Assembly: GCF_001690685.1 (NCBI RefSeq)
Contig: NZ_LZGL01000020.1
Coordinates: forward strand, 62,001-126,000
Source: Gilliamella sp. wkB112
Lineage (GTDB): Bacteria > Pseudomonadota > Gammaproteobacteria > Enterobacterales > Orbaceae
Direction: 5' to 3'
Length of the DNA stretch: 64,000 nucleotides
In this document: one piece after another, positions 19,171 to 30,472 of the stretch
Layout: every line of letters starts with the position of its first letter
Position numbering within the stretch: position 1 is the first letter of the stretch
Translations under genes and position numbers: made by a program
The notes under the pieces: model-generated
What the model was told of the DNA's origin: nothing
The model's input: only the letters and a program-made list of their open reading frames with translations
Databases searched by the model: none

Positions 19171-19188
19171 TTCTATCAAATTATATAT

Positions 19189-19204
19189 TCCGGCTTCGGC
19201 CGGA
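19189..19204 (+). other. UUCG-tetraloop hairpin between dnaN and recF
   Basis: TCCGGC-TTCG-GCCGGA is a perfect 6-bp stem closed by the very stable cUUCGg tetraloop. There is no T tract behind it, so it is not a normal terminator. It may protect the 3' end of dnaN mRNA or lower recF expression. Confidence 0.6.
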
Positions 19205-19221
19205 CAATTTAGATCGAGGTT

Positions 19222-20295
19222 ATGACTCTTTCACAAATCAAAATTCATCATTTTCGTAATATTGATTATGCTGAATTAATTTTATCCCCCAACTTCAACT
19301 TTATAGTTGGTAATAATGGTAGTGGAAAAACTAGCCTTCTTGAAGCTATCTATATGTTAGGGCATGGTAGATCATTTAGGCATATTCAATCAAATCGTAT
19401 TATTCAACATGATCATCCTGAATTAGTTTTATATAGCAAAATTGAATCATCAAATAACCAAACGCATTCAATTGGCCTATCAAAAACCCGCAATAATGAT
19501 AATAAAATAAAAATAGATGGTAATGAAGGTTTTCGATTAACTGATTTGGCAAAATTACTGCCAATTCAATTGATTACACCTGAAGGTTTTGATTTACTCA
19601 CTGGTGGTCCTAAATACCGACGTGCGTTTATTGACTGGGGTTGTTTTCACCATTATCCAGAATTTGTCTATCTTTGGAATAATCTAAAACGTTTATTCAA
19701 ACAACGCAATGCATTATTAAAACAATCAAATAACTATAATCAGTTATTGCCATGGGACAAAGAACTTGCTCCTATAGCACAAAAGATTAGCCAAATAAGA
19801 GAAGATTATACCCGACAAATTTTTCCAGAAATTATACACACAAGTCAGGACTTTCTACCCGAATATCAACTTAATTGTTTATATTACCAAGGGTGGGATC
19901 ACGATATCGATTACACTGAAATATTATATAGGCAATATGAGCGAGACAAGCTAATCAACTATACTTCGTCAGGACCTCATAAGGCTGATATCAAATTACG
20001 CATCGAAAACATCCCGGTTGAAGATTTGTTATCTCGAGGACAACTTAAATTATTGATGTGTGCGTTACGTTTATCACAAGGTGAATACTATACTAAACAA
20101 ACAAAACAATCGTGTATTTACTTAATTGATGACTTTGCATCTGAATTAGATCACCTTAAACGTAATTTATTATCGCAACGATTAAAATCTGCTCAATCAC
20201 AAGTTTTCATCACTGCCGTCAGCCAAGACCAAATTACCCAGATTATTGATGAAAATGATAAGATTTTTTACATAAAATCTGGTATAATTTCCTAA
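19222..20295 (+). CDS. recF: RecF, recombination/repair ATPase
   Basis: 357 residues, the same as E. coli. SMC-like ATPase: Walker A VGNNGSGKTSLLEA near the N-terminus, ABC-like signature SRGQLK and Walker B YLIDDFASELD. Helps load RecA at gaps with RecO and RecR. Third gene of the dnaA group. Confidence 0.97.
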   Translation: MTLSQIKIHHFRNIDYAELILSPNFNFIVGNNGSGKTSLLEAIYMLGHGRSFRHIQSNRIIQHDHPELVLYSKIESSNNQTHSIGLSKTRNNDNKIKIDGNEGFRLTDLAKLLPIQLITPEGFDLLTGGPKYRRAFIDWGCFHHYPEFVYLWNNLKRLFKQRNALLKQSNNYNQLLPWDKELAPIAQKISQIREDYTRQIFPEIIHTSQDFLPEYQLNCLYYQGWDHDIDYTEILYRQYERDKLINYTSSGPHKADIKLRIENIPVEDLLSRGQLKLLMCALRLSQGEYYTKQTKQSCIYLIDDFASELDHLKRNLLSQRLKSAQSQVFITAVSQDQITQIIDENDKIFYIKSGIIS

Positions 20296-20325
20296 TTATA
20301 CAAAACGATAAAAAAAATTAAATAA

Positions 20326-22749
<2,424 letters not shown>

Positions 22750-22760
22750 ATAAATTTTTT

Positions 22761-22785
22761 TGTCGGATCCGGAAATTAATGAAAT
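22761..22785 (+). repeat. Transposon terminal repeat, gyrB-side end
   Basis: Starts TGTCGGATCCGG and continues AATTAATGAAAT after one variable base. 24 of 25 positions match the reverse complement of the far end at 31130-31154. The TGT terminus is typical of Tn7-like elements. Confidence 0.88.
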
Positions 22786-22837
22786 AATTCCAGAGTACGT
22801 GAAATAAAATCCAGTAATTACTGAAATAAAAAACCAG
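22780..22837 (+). repeat. Three tandem TnsB-site-like repeats
   Basis: TGAAATAA recurs at 22780, 22800 and 22822, each followed by CCAG (22790, 22811, 22834), giving units of 20-22 bp. Tn7 ends hold several 22-bp TnsB sites; this array fits that plan. The far end shows only one clear copy. Confidence 0.6.
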
Positions 22838-22857
22838 ACTCAATGTCTGGTTTTTTT
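22831..22857 (+). terminator. Rho-independent terminator after gyrB, inside the transposon end
   Basis: AAACCAGAC-TCAAT-GTCTGGTTT followed by TTTTATTTT. It ends gyrB transcription just inside the element, so it may shield the transposon from host read-through. Confidence 0.85.
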
Positions 22858-22952
22858 ATTTTACTATACAAATTAGAGGAAAATAACATTAAGTCAATAA
22901 TACCTAATTAGAAAATTCTATTTATCAAAAAGATAAATTTATGTAGACCATT

Positions 22953-22984
22953 ATTATTCCGTATTATATATAATACGGAATAAT
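22953..22984. promoter_or_regulatory. 32-bp perfect palindrome, probable XRE operator
   Basis: A perfect palindrome with arms of 16 bp centred between 22968 and 22969; each arm carries ATTATTCCGTATTATA. It lies about 97 bp before the XRE gene and includes -10-like TATAAT. XRE-family dimers bind such sites, so it is probably the regulator's own operator. The rest of the stretch between gyrB and the XRE gene is AT-rich with no gene. Confidence 0.55.
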
Positions 22985-23080
22985 TTTATTTTAAAACAAT
23001 AAGTTAAATTATATTTATAGTATTTTTTATTTCTTTTTTATGATAAATTACGTGTAATAATAATTTAAGGATTTCTATTC

Positions 23081-23464
23081 ATGACTCCATTTGGTGCTTA
23101 TTTAGAAAAACTAAGGAAATCGAGAAAATTGGGACAAAAAGAGCTTGCTTATGGAGTAGGTGTCAACGCTAGTTATATTAGTTCTCTCGAAACAGGAAGA
23201 AAAGCACCACCTCAACATAATATACTTGATAAACTTATTCAAATATTAAAACTCACCAGACAAGAACAAGAAACACTCAAAGAAAAAGTTGAACTGACTC
23301 AGCTAACACGACGTATACCAAACGAAATATCCGAAGATGAATTTATCGTCATCCATGAACTTTGGAAAAATCTAGGTTTTCTTAAAAGCGAACAGATTAC
23401 GATCATCTTAAATACATTAAAACTAGGAAATCATATCGTCAATAAAAGGAATATCAGTATGTAG
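23081..23464 (+). CDS. XRE-family transcriptional regulator
   Basis: 127 residues. Helix-turn-helix at about 5-60 (AYLEKLRKSRKLGQKELAYG ... SYISSLETGRKAPPQ). The C-terminal half is helical without a recognised domain. It reads in the same direction as tnsA and lies in front of it, so it probably controls transposition genes, much as Xre proteins do in some CRISPR-associated Tn7 elements; that role is inferred. Ribosome-binding AAGGA at 23067-23071. Confidence 0.85.
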   Translation: MTPFGAYLEKLRKSRKLGQKELAYGVGVNASYISSLETGRKAPPQHNILDKLIQILKLTRQEQETLKEKVELTQLTRRIPNEISEDEFIVIHELWKNLGFLKSEQITIILNTLKLGNHIVNKRNISM

Positions 23465-23474
23465 AAAACAAAAC

Positions 23475-23547
23475 GGGACTTGTTAGCCCCGAAATGTGAA
23501 AGGTAAAAAACCTTTGTGTGCAGACAAAGTATCTCCTTTCTCATTTC
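23475..23547 (+). ncRNA. Structured leader or small RNA before tnsA
   Basis: GAAATGTGAAAGG (23491-23503) pairs with CCTTTCTCATTTC (23535-23547) at 12 of 13 positions. Inside it CTTTGT (23512-23517) pairs with ACAAAG (23524-23529). A GGG...CCCC element precedes it (from 23475). The 155-bp gap between the XRE gene and tnsA is mostly this structure. It could be a leader controlling the tns operon, a small RNA or a DNA cruciform; no known RNA family recognised. Confidence 0.4.
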
Positions 23548-23619
23548 TAAAGTCAAGCAAGTCATTCTCACAACAAGATAGATAGTCACAATTATTACCA
23601 TAATAGGTAAGGAGTTACT

Positions 23620-24357
23620 GTGTCTTTAAAAAGAACTGCAATATCGTCTGATATCTGGCAGATAGAATACTTATCATCTCAATTTAATTACAACGAGCAA
23701 CATAATCGAGTAAGAGAGCCGATTACTCGCTCTAGAGGACTGGTTCGAGGACAGTTTCCCTCTAAAAAGATGTCTAGAATGATTGTTTGGGAATCTCAAT
23801 TAGAACGAAGAGCGTGTTACCTATTTGAGTTTTCATCAGTAATTAAATCATTTAGAGAACAGCCGATAACTTTTACAGTTAAAATTGGCGATAAAATTAA
23901 AAAATATACACCTGATTTTGAACTAGTGTGGACTAACCATCAGATTTGGTACGTTGAAGTTAAACCATTTTCAAAATTATCTAGTCTAGAAAATCAGCTA
24001 CATTATCAAGCTGTCTCGTCTCAACTGAGAAAAGAGAATTATAAATTTATTGTTCTCACTGAGAAAGAACTGATTAATCCCATTTTAGAACATAATCTTC
24101 TGATTTTAAGGAGTTATTTAAACGAAGAGATCCCATCAAAAACGATACTAGACGTTAAAAAAAGATTACAGATAGAGCCAAATCTAACGCTTGGTCAGCT
24201 ACAACAAGTATTCGATATAACAATATTACTAGGCCTTATTGCTCAAGCCGTTATTTCAATTAATTTTTTTAAACCTATTTCATCAAATTCAGTCCTTATG
24301 GAGGCAAATAATGAAAATCGACTATTTTCATACCGATACTATGATGATTTTAGATAA
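23620..24357 (+). CDS. tnsA: TnsA endonuclease
   Basis: 245 residues (Tn7 TnsA 273). Restriction-enzyme-like nuclease that cuts the 5' ends of the transposon. Candidate catalytic residues are E62 (in WESQLERR), D99 (TPDFEL) and K115 (YVEVKP). GTG start supported by AAGGAG eight bases upstream. The C-terminal half (about 170-245) would contact TnsB or TnsC. It overlaps tnsB by 47 bp. With TnsB it should give cut-and-paste movement. Confidence 0.9.
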   Translation: MSLKRTAISSDIWQIEYLSSQFNYNEQHNRVREPITRSRGLVRGQFPSKKMSRMIVWESQLERRACYLFEFSSVIKSFREQPITFTVKIGDKIKKYTPDFELVWTNHQIWYVEVKPFSKLSSLENQLHYQAVSSQLRKENYKFIVLTEKELINPILEHNLLILRSYLNEEIPSKTILDVKKRLQIEPNLTLGQLQQVFDITILLGLIAQAVISINFFKPISSNSVLMEANNENRLFSYRYYDDFR

Positions 24358-26230
24358 TGTGACTTACCGTATTTCAAGAATTACGGAAAATAATCAATGT
24401 ATACTAGAAAAGCTAGATAACTTATCGTTAGTACAAAAAAGTAAAGATGAGCTATTGCGATTATATCAAGCGGGAAATTTAGCTTTTCGTAGTGTTATTA
24501 CTCATAACCAAACAAATCAAAATATGGTTCATCCCGATAATAACCGAATTTTTCATGAATATTATTGTTATATTCAAGCAGCTCAAAGAAAACTTGGTAA
24601 CAAACCTACAACAGTCGGGCTACAAGAAATTATTGATTTAGAATCAAGTGGAAAAACAGCTAATCATAAGAAACCTTCAGCCATAACTCTTTATCGATGG
24701 TGGTCTAAATGGGTTAATAGCGGATATGATAGCAATGCTTTTCAAAATAAAAAAAGAGGCCCGATATTTTCTACTTCATTTAATAATCCTGTTGTTAAGC
24801 GTATATTTGATGAAGTAGTCGATACAGTCTATCTAACAAGACAAAATAATTCCATTAAAAAAACCTATGATACATTTCGGTTCCTTATTCTAGAAAATAA
24901 TAAAAAAAGTATTAAGGCCATTAAATGTCCTTCTCGTTCTCAATTTTATGAAAAGATTAATCGATTAGATAAAGAACTTGTCATTTCTTCTCGAAAAGGG
25001 AAAAGGATCGCTCAGCAATACTTTCGTCAAACAGGGCTAGGAGTGGCAGTGGCTCACATTCTAGAGCGAGTTGAGGTTGATCATACTACATTAGATATTA
25101 TGGTTTTTAATGAAAACACCAAACAAGTTGATGGCAGACCAACACTAACAGCCTTGATTGATGTTTATTCTCGAATGATTCTAGGGATAGAAATTGGCTT
25201 TGAACCACCTTCTCAACTATCTGTTATGCGAGCTCTCAAAAATTCCATATTACCAAAAAATATTAAACCAGAAGAAAAATTAAATAAACATGATTGGCCT
25301 GCTTATGGTATTCCCATTACTTTAGTATGTGACAATGGTATGGAGTTTCATGCGAAAGATTTGCGTAGGATGTGCGCGGAGCTCAATATTGAACTAATCT
25401 TCTGTCCTAAACAACAACCACACTATAAAGGTCATATTGAGCGGTTTATGGGAACATTAAATCGCCAGGTATGTCATTTAATTCAAGGAACAACGTTTTC
25501 TAACATTACAATGCGTGGGGATTATAATTCCATAGATTCAGCAACGATCACATTATCAGAGTTAAAACAGCTCATTTATCAGTGGCTCATTACTGATTAT
25601 ATCCAATCCCCTCATAAAGGTATTGGCACTATACCGATAAAAAAATGGCAAGAAGGATTATCAATATTGCCACCGAGACTACCTGAAAGTGCAGAATATC
25701 TAAATTTTATATTAACCATTGAATTTGAACGACTACTATCTCATGAAGGGATACAATTTGAACACTTATTTTATAATTCTCATGAAATTAAAGCATTACG
25801 AATATTATATGGAGATAAGCGGAAAATTAAGTGCCGATATGACCCTGAAAACTTAGGTTATATTTGGGCTCAAGAACCTCAAAAAAAATACTATATCAAA
25901 ATACCTTGTGTCCAATTTGAATATGCTAAAAATACAAGTCTTTTTCAGCATAAACAGGTCTTACAAGAGAAAAATCAAATACGAAAAAGTAGTCATAATG
26001 AATCAGAGTTACTGACATCTCGAAGCGCTCTTTATGCAAAGATACAGAGCATTAATAAAAAACAACCCATTAAGAAGCGAACTTCAGCCAGATTATTTAA
26101 TGAACAAAATATTTCATTTTTAAGCGACACAAAAAAAGAGTCAACAATTGAACATAATATTAATTTAACTGATTTTTTCTTTGACGAGGATGATGAGTTT
26201 GAGGTCGTTTACAATGATAAAGATGAATAA
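24311..26230 (+). CDS. tnsB: TnsB DDE transposase
   Basis: About 639 residues from the ATG at 24311, chosen for the GGAGG at 24300-24304; an in-frame start at 24239 lacks such a site. N-terminal DNA-binding region, then an RNase H-like core with D257 (VEVDHTT), D341 (VCDNGMEF) and E377 (GHIERFMG). The last two are separated by 35 residues, the classical DD35E spacing. The C-terminal acidic tail (FFFDEDDEFEVVYNDKDE) is like the TnsC-interacting tail of TnsB. It binds the end repeats and joins 3' ends to target DNA. Confidence 0.93.
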   Translation: MKIDYFHTDTMMILDNVTYRISRITENNQCILEKLDNLSLVQKSKDELLRLYQAGNLAFRSVITHNQTNQNMVHPDNNRIFHEYYCYIQAAQRKLGNKPTTVGLQEIIDLESSGKTANHKKPSAITLYRWWSKWVNSGYDSNAFQNKKRGPIFSTSFNNPVVKRIFDEVVDTVYLTRQNNSIKKTYDTFRFLILENNKKSIKAIKCPSRSQFYEKINRLDKELVISSRKGKRIAQQYFRQTGLGVAVAHILERVEVDHTTLDIMVFNENTKQVDGRPTLTALIDVYSRMILGIEIGFEPPSQLSVMRALKNSILPKNIKPEEKLNKHDWPAYGIPITLVCDNGMEFHAKDLRRMCAELNIELIFCPKQQPHYKGHIERFMGTLNRQVCHLIQGTTFSNITMRGDYNSIDSATITLSELKQLIYQWLITDYIQSPHKGIGTIPIKKWQEGLSILPPRLPESAEYLNFILTIEFERLLSHEGIQFEHLFYNSHEIKALRILYGDKRKIKCRYDPENLGYIWAQEPQKKYYIKIPCVQFEYAKNTSLFQHKQVLQEKNQIRKSSHNESELLTSRSALYAKIQSINKKQPIKKRTSARLFNEQNISFLSDTKKESTIEHNINLTDFFFDEDDEFEVVYNDKDE

Positions 26231-27155
26231 AAAAAACTACTATTCAAGCATTAAAAAACTAAGCTCAGGAGTTATTTACCACCATGAATTCCGGTTGGCT
26301 TATGAACAAATTAAAGAAGCCTACAATATGAAACAGGAAATAGGAATTCCTACTCATATTATTTGTACTGGAGAATCAGGGACAGGAAAGTCAACATTAA
26401 AAAAACAGTTAACAAAAGAGTTTCCTCCATATTTAATTCAAGATAGAAAAATTATTCCAATCCTAGTTGTTGATACCCCAGCTATTCCGACAATAAAGAG
26501 CTTATCTGAAGCCGTTTTAATCGAACTAAATGACCCTCTATTTAAAAATGGTTCAGCCATGGAAAAAACACAAAGAATTTTACTTTATCTCAAACAATTT
26601 AACGTAAATCTTATTATTTTTGATGAATTGCAACATTTTATTGATCAAGGTAAAGAAAAGGGGTTATCTAAAGCATCCGATTGGTTAAAGATGATTATTG
26701 ACCATTCTAACTCTTCAATTGTTCTAATGGGACTCACTCGCAGTGAATATTTACTCACAATCAATGAACAGTTGCGCAGGAGATTTAGTTCAAGGGTAGA
26801 ACTTCCTCCATTTTCACTAAATAGTCAGAAAAATATAAAGATATTTGTTACGGTACTTTCAATGATTGAAAAAAGTATCGATTTCCCTTGCAGTTTTTCA
26901 GTAAAAGATACCTCAAATATTGAGGCTTTCTATTATGCGACTAATGGCATCATCAGTTATATCATTAAATTGTATGAAGGTGCTATCGAATATGCATTTA
27001 AAAATGGTACAGTAACAATTGATCGATTATGCTTTGAATACGCATTTACTTATAAAATTTGGAATCTTGGTGTTAACGAATTAAATCCATTTCATCCTAA
27101 ATTTAATCGTCAACTTTTAGATAAACCTAATATGCCTTTTTATAAAACGAGGTAA
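26214..27155 (+). CDS. tnsC: TnsC AAA+ regulator
   Basis: 313 residues from the ATG at 26214, with GAGG nine bases upstream; it overlaps tnsB by 17 bp. AAA+ ATPase with Walker A GESGTGKS (53-60) and Walker B LIIFDELQHF (D137), plus a sensor-like LMGLTRSEY and RRRFSSR. TnsC polymerises on target DNA and links the TniQ/TnsD-marked site to TnsAB. At this length it is nearer to TniB-like TnsC than to the 555-residue Tn7 protein. Confidence 0.92.
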   Translation: MIKMNKKNYYSSIKKLSSGVIYHHEFRLAYEQIKEAYNMKQEIGIPTHIICTGESGTGKSTLKKQLTKEFPPYLIQDRKIIPILVVDTPAIPTIKSLSEAVLIELNDPLFKNGSAMEKTQRILLYLKQFNVNLIIFDELQHFIDQGKEKGLSKASDWLKMIIDHSNSSIVLMGLTRSEYLLTINEQLRRRFSSRVELPPFSLNSQKNIKIFVTVLSMIEKSIDFPCSFSVKDTSNIEAFYYATNGIISYIIKLYEGAIEYAFKNGTVTIDRLCFEYAFTYKIWNLGVNELNPFHPKFNRQLLDKPNMPFYKTR

Positions 27156-27161
27156 CGAGTA

Positions 27162-29075
27162 ATGCAAAGAATAAATGAAACCCCGTATTATAAACACGCT
27201 AATTTTTTGAGTCAGCAATATGGACTAATTAAACCGCTCATCTATAATCGATGTTATTATAATGAGTGGCCTTTTTCTTATATTAATCGATTATCGATCA
27301 TGAATGGATATAGTAAAACAAATTGGTTAGTACAAAATAAATTAGGCGCTCCACTCAAAAATAAAATCAGCAATTTATTAGCATATAAATTAGCATATAA
27401 AAATGATTGGTCTATTCCAAATATATCGTTAAAAGGAATTCGTACTCTTTCGGCTAATTTAAAATATATTAATACACAAACATTACGAATTTGTCCACTA
27501 TGCTTAAAACTTGCCTTGTATATTCGATATGAATGGGTATTTTTATTCTCTAGTATGTGCTTAATTCATAATATTTTATTACAAGATGTTTGTCCTGATT
27601 GCAGCAAACAAATTGATTACGTAAGTGTTTATCATAATAAATGTGAGTGTGGTAAAAAGATAACAGAGTTTCCAGTACAACCCGTGTGTGAGAAATTCGA
27701 CCTAATTCAAAGAGTGATTGAAAATAAAACAATAAATCATCAAACAATAGATAAACTTAATCATATTAATAAGTTAAATATTGTATATTTTATTTTTTTT
27801 ATTATTTCTCCTAAAAATATTCAATTTAAAGAAAAATCGAGCATTACTATGCGGGATAATATTATTATCGTTGAACGATTAGCTTATATATTATTTAGTG
27901 GTAAAGAAGGTTTTTGGTATTTTTTAAATCATTTTATCCACTCGATTAATAGTTACTCTAAAAAGTTAATGCCTTTTTACCGCCAATTTAATAGACAATT
28001 TAAGTCTAATTTATTTTCTGAATATAAGCGTTACCTTGATGAGTTCATTAATTTATATTGGAGAAATCATATTACGGATAAAAACACATTATTTTCAAAA
28101 TCAATATTGGCTAACCATGCATGGATCTCCATTTCAAAAGTTAAAGCTCAATTTAATCTTACCGAATCGTTAATTATCAAAGCTACAGTAAAAGGGCTTA
28201 TTCGTTCAGAAACTATCTATAATGAACAAAATTTTATGGTGCATCATAAACCTAGATATTATCGTTTGTATTACAAGCCAGACATCATCAAACAGTTACC
28301 TATGTTACAAGGCACAATTTCATTCAAAAAAGTTTGCCTTTTATTAGGAACAACTAAAAAACAACTTAATAGTTTAATAAAAAATAATCATTTCAACTTC
28401 ATTATTGCACCTGAAGAGGCTTATATATACTTAGAAGATAAATACAACAGCCTAATTCATATAATAGAAAAATATGGATATCTCATTAATGAATGTGCTT
28501 CAAAAGGAAATTCATGGTTATTTTTAAAATCAGAAATTGAGGGTTATTTGCAACATATATTAAAACAAGCATTACATTCTGGTGATTTAAAAGATTCGTT
28601 AGCTTTACCTGATGCAATGAGAGTTATTGGTAATAAAATAAAAGAAGCATATAAAGAAATTATTACTGCAATGATAAATCAAGAATTACATTTATTTATA
28701 CCAGAAATCGATAAGCCGACACTAAGAAATATTCATATTCCAACAAAAGCGCTTATTAGCTGGATCAATCAAAAAACTAGACAACATACTTATATGACAA
28801 TTCCACAAATGGCCAAGCATCTAAGAATTAGTCAACAGTTTGCTTATGATCTGGTTAATTATGAACTTATGCCATATACCATAATTGAAGAAAATAATAC
28901 TCGTTGGATAACTAAAGAAAATATCAACGAATTCAATAAAAATTATATTATTGTATCTAAACTTGCTAAAGAAAAAGGAATTTCATCAAAAAAAATAATA
29001 GAACAATTAAATAATAATAAAAATTATAAAAAATTATCATATAAATTAAAACAGATGGTATATAATCAAATTTAA
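27162..29075 (+). CDS. TniQ/TnsD-type target-site protein
   Basis: 637 residues, longer than plain TniQ and even Tn7 TnsD (508). Zinc-finger ligands CPLC (111-114), the C-x-x-H near 133, CPDC (144-147) and CEC (161-163) match the TniQ N-terminal domain. The long C-terminal part ends with a helix-turn-helix/excisionase-like segment (TIPQMAKHLRISQQFAYDLV). By analogy with TnsD this extension reads the attachment site, here presumably near the gyrB 3' end. It starts 6 bp after tnsC. Confidence 0.88.
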   Translation: MQRINETPYYKHANFLSQQYGLIKPLIYNRCYYNEWPFSYINRLSIMNGYSKTNWLVQNKLGAPLKNKISNLLAYKLAYKNDWSIPNISLKGIRTLSANLKYINTQTLRICPLCLKLALYIRYEWVFLFSSMCLIHNILLQDVCPDCSKQIDYVSVYHNKCECGKKITEFPVQPVCEKFDLIQRVIENKTINHQTIDKLNHINKLNIVYFIFFIISPKNIQFKEKSSITMRDNIIIVERLAYILFSGKEGFWYFLNHFIHSINSYSKKLMPFYRQFNRQFKSNLFSEYKRYLDEFINLYWRNHITDKNTLFSKSILANHAWISISKVKAQFNLTESLIIKATVKGLIRSETIYNEQNFMVHHKPRYYRLYYKPDIIKQLPMLQGTISFKKVCLLLGTTKKQLNSLIKNNHFNFIIAPEEAYIYLEDKYNSLIHIIEKYGYLINECASKGNSWLFLKSEIEGYLQHILKQALHSGDLKDSLALPDAMRVIGNKIKEAYKEIITAMINQELHLFIPEIDKPTLRNIHIPTKALISWINQKTRQHTYMTIPQMAKHLRISQQFAYDLVNYELMPYTIIEENNTRWITKENINEFNKNYIIVSKLAKEKGISSKKIIEQLNNNKNYKKLSYKLKQMVYNQI

Positions 29076-29147
29076 TATTGATTAAATTCATCAAAAATAT
29101 CGGAATATTATATAGTATTTTCTCAAATAAAAAGGAGTATTAGTTAT

Positions 29148-30470
29148 ATGCGACTATCTATTGAAGGATATAAATCAATAAATACTAAACAAGGAATAAA
29201 TATATCTGGATTGTCAGTTATTGCTGGTAAAAATAGTTCAGGTAAATCTAGTTTTATGCAACCATTTCTAATTCTGAAACAAACGTTTGAAAGTAATACT
29301 GACAGTAATGCTCTTATAATTAATGGTGAAAATACAGATCTAACTAAAAAAGATCAATTATTATGTAAACAAACAAAATCAAATAAATTTTCTATTTATA
29401 TAGAATATGATGATGGAAATAAAACTAAAAAAACATCACAAGTTGTATTCGAATATGATGAAAAAAAAGGTTTTATTTCAACCAGCTCACGCTTCACTAG
29501 TAAAAAGCAAGATATAACTTTGTCTTTAGATATGTCGCAATTTGAAATTGATAATTTGGTATCAGAGTTGGAAAAAAATGACTCTACATTTTCACGTATA
29601 TATCGTAATTTTGCTAAAGATAAACTTAAGTTAATTAATAGAATAGATAATAATGAATTATTCTTAACTTTAAGAATTGAGCCTAAAAAACAACAAAATA
29701 AAAAAGAAAATCAATTTAATTTAGGAGTCGTATTTGAATTTAATCCAAGTGGATTTCTAAAGAGGTTTGCAGAAAATATTATTCATATATCGGGTATAAG
29801 ACAATCACCTGTAAGAGAATATAAGCTTACAAAATATAATAAGAACTACCAAGGTCTGTTTGATAAATATACAGCCACTATAATATACAATTGGTCGACA
29901 GAAGATGAAAAAAAGCTTAATAAATTACAAACCTTAATCGAAGATTTGGAGTTAGCAACAAATATAACTACACGAAAAATAGACGAAGCTTATATTGCTA
30001 TAGAAATTTCACGATTTATGCAATCACCAAAAACTGATACAGTTAACATATCTGATGTTGGGCTTGGATTATCACAAGTACTTCCTATTCTAGTTGCATT
30101 AATTGAAGCTAAAGAAAATAATATAATTTATATAGAACAGCCAGAAATACACTTACACCCCAAAGCACAATTTAAATTAGCTAAGATATTTTGTAATTTT
30201 GTTAAAAACGGAAAAAAAATAATTGTTGAGACTCATAGTTCGATTTTTATTCGAGGATTACAAATAGCAGTTGCTAATAACGAGTTAAGAGGCGATTTAT
30301 TTTCATTAAATTGGTTTCATCAAAATGAAGAAGGAAATTCTATAATTACTGAAGCTAGTTTGGATGAAATGGGGGCATTTGATGATTGGCCTTCAGATTT
30401 TGATGATATCTATCTGGATGTAGAGGGGCAATATTTGGATGCTGTTGAAAAAAAAATGGCCAGGGGATAA
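29148..30470 (+). CDS. AAA ATPase (AAA_15/DUF3696-like), cargo
   Basis: 440 residues. SMC/ABC-like ATPase: Walker A GKNSSGKS (27-34), signature DVGLGLSQVLPILVAL, Walker B YIEQPEIHLHP (E330) and the switch histidine in VETHSS. The end (GAFDDWPSDFDDIYLD) resembles DUF3696. Such ATPases act as sensors in defence modules where a partner nuclease is the effector. The partner follows after 2 bp. Good ribosome site AAGGAG. Lower complexity and more AT-rich than host genes. Function in immunity is inferred. Confidence 0.75.
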   Translation: MRLSIEGYKSINTKQGINISGLSVIAGKNSSGKSSFMQPFLILKQTFESNTDSNALIINGENTDLTKKDQLLCKQTKSNKFSIYIEYDDGNKTKKTSQVVFEYDEKKGFISTSSRFTSKKQDITLSLDMSQFEIDNLVSELEKNDSTFSRIYRNFAKDKLKLINRIDNNELFLTLRIEPKKQQNKKENQFNLGVVFEFNPSGFLKRFAENIIHISGIRQSPVREYKLTKYNKNYQGLFDKYTATIIYNWSTEDEKKLNKLQTLIEDLELATNITTRKIDEAYIAIEISRFMQSPKTDTVNISDVGLGLSQVLPILVALIEAKENNIIYIEQPEIHLHPKAQFKLAKIFCNFVKNGKKIIVETHSSIFIRGLQIAVANNELRGDLFSLNWFHQNEEGNSIITEASLDEMGAFDDWPSDFDDIYLDVEGQYLDAVEKKMARG

Positions 30471-30472
30471 AA

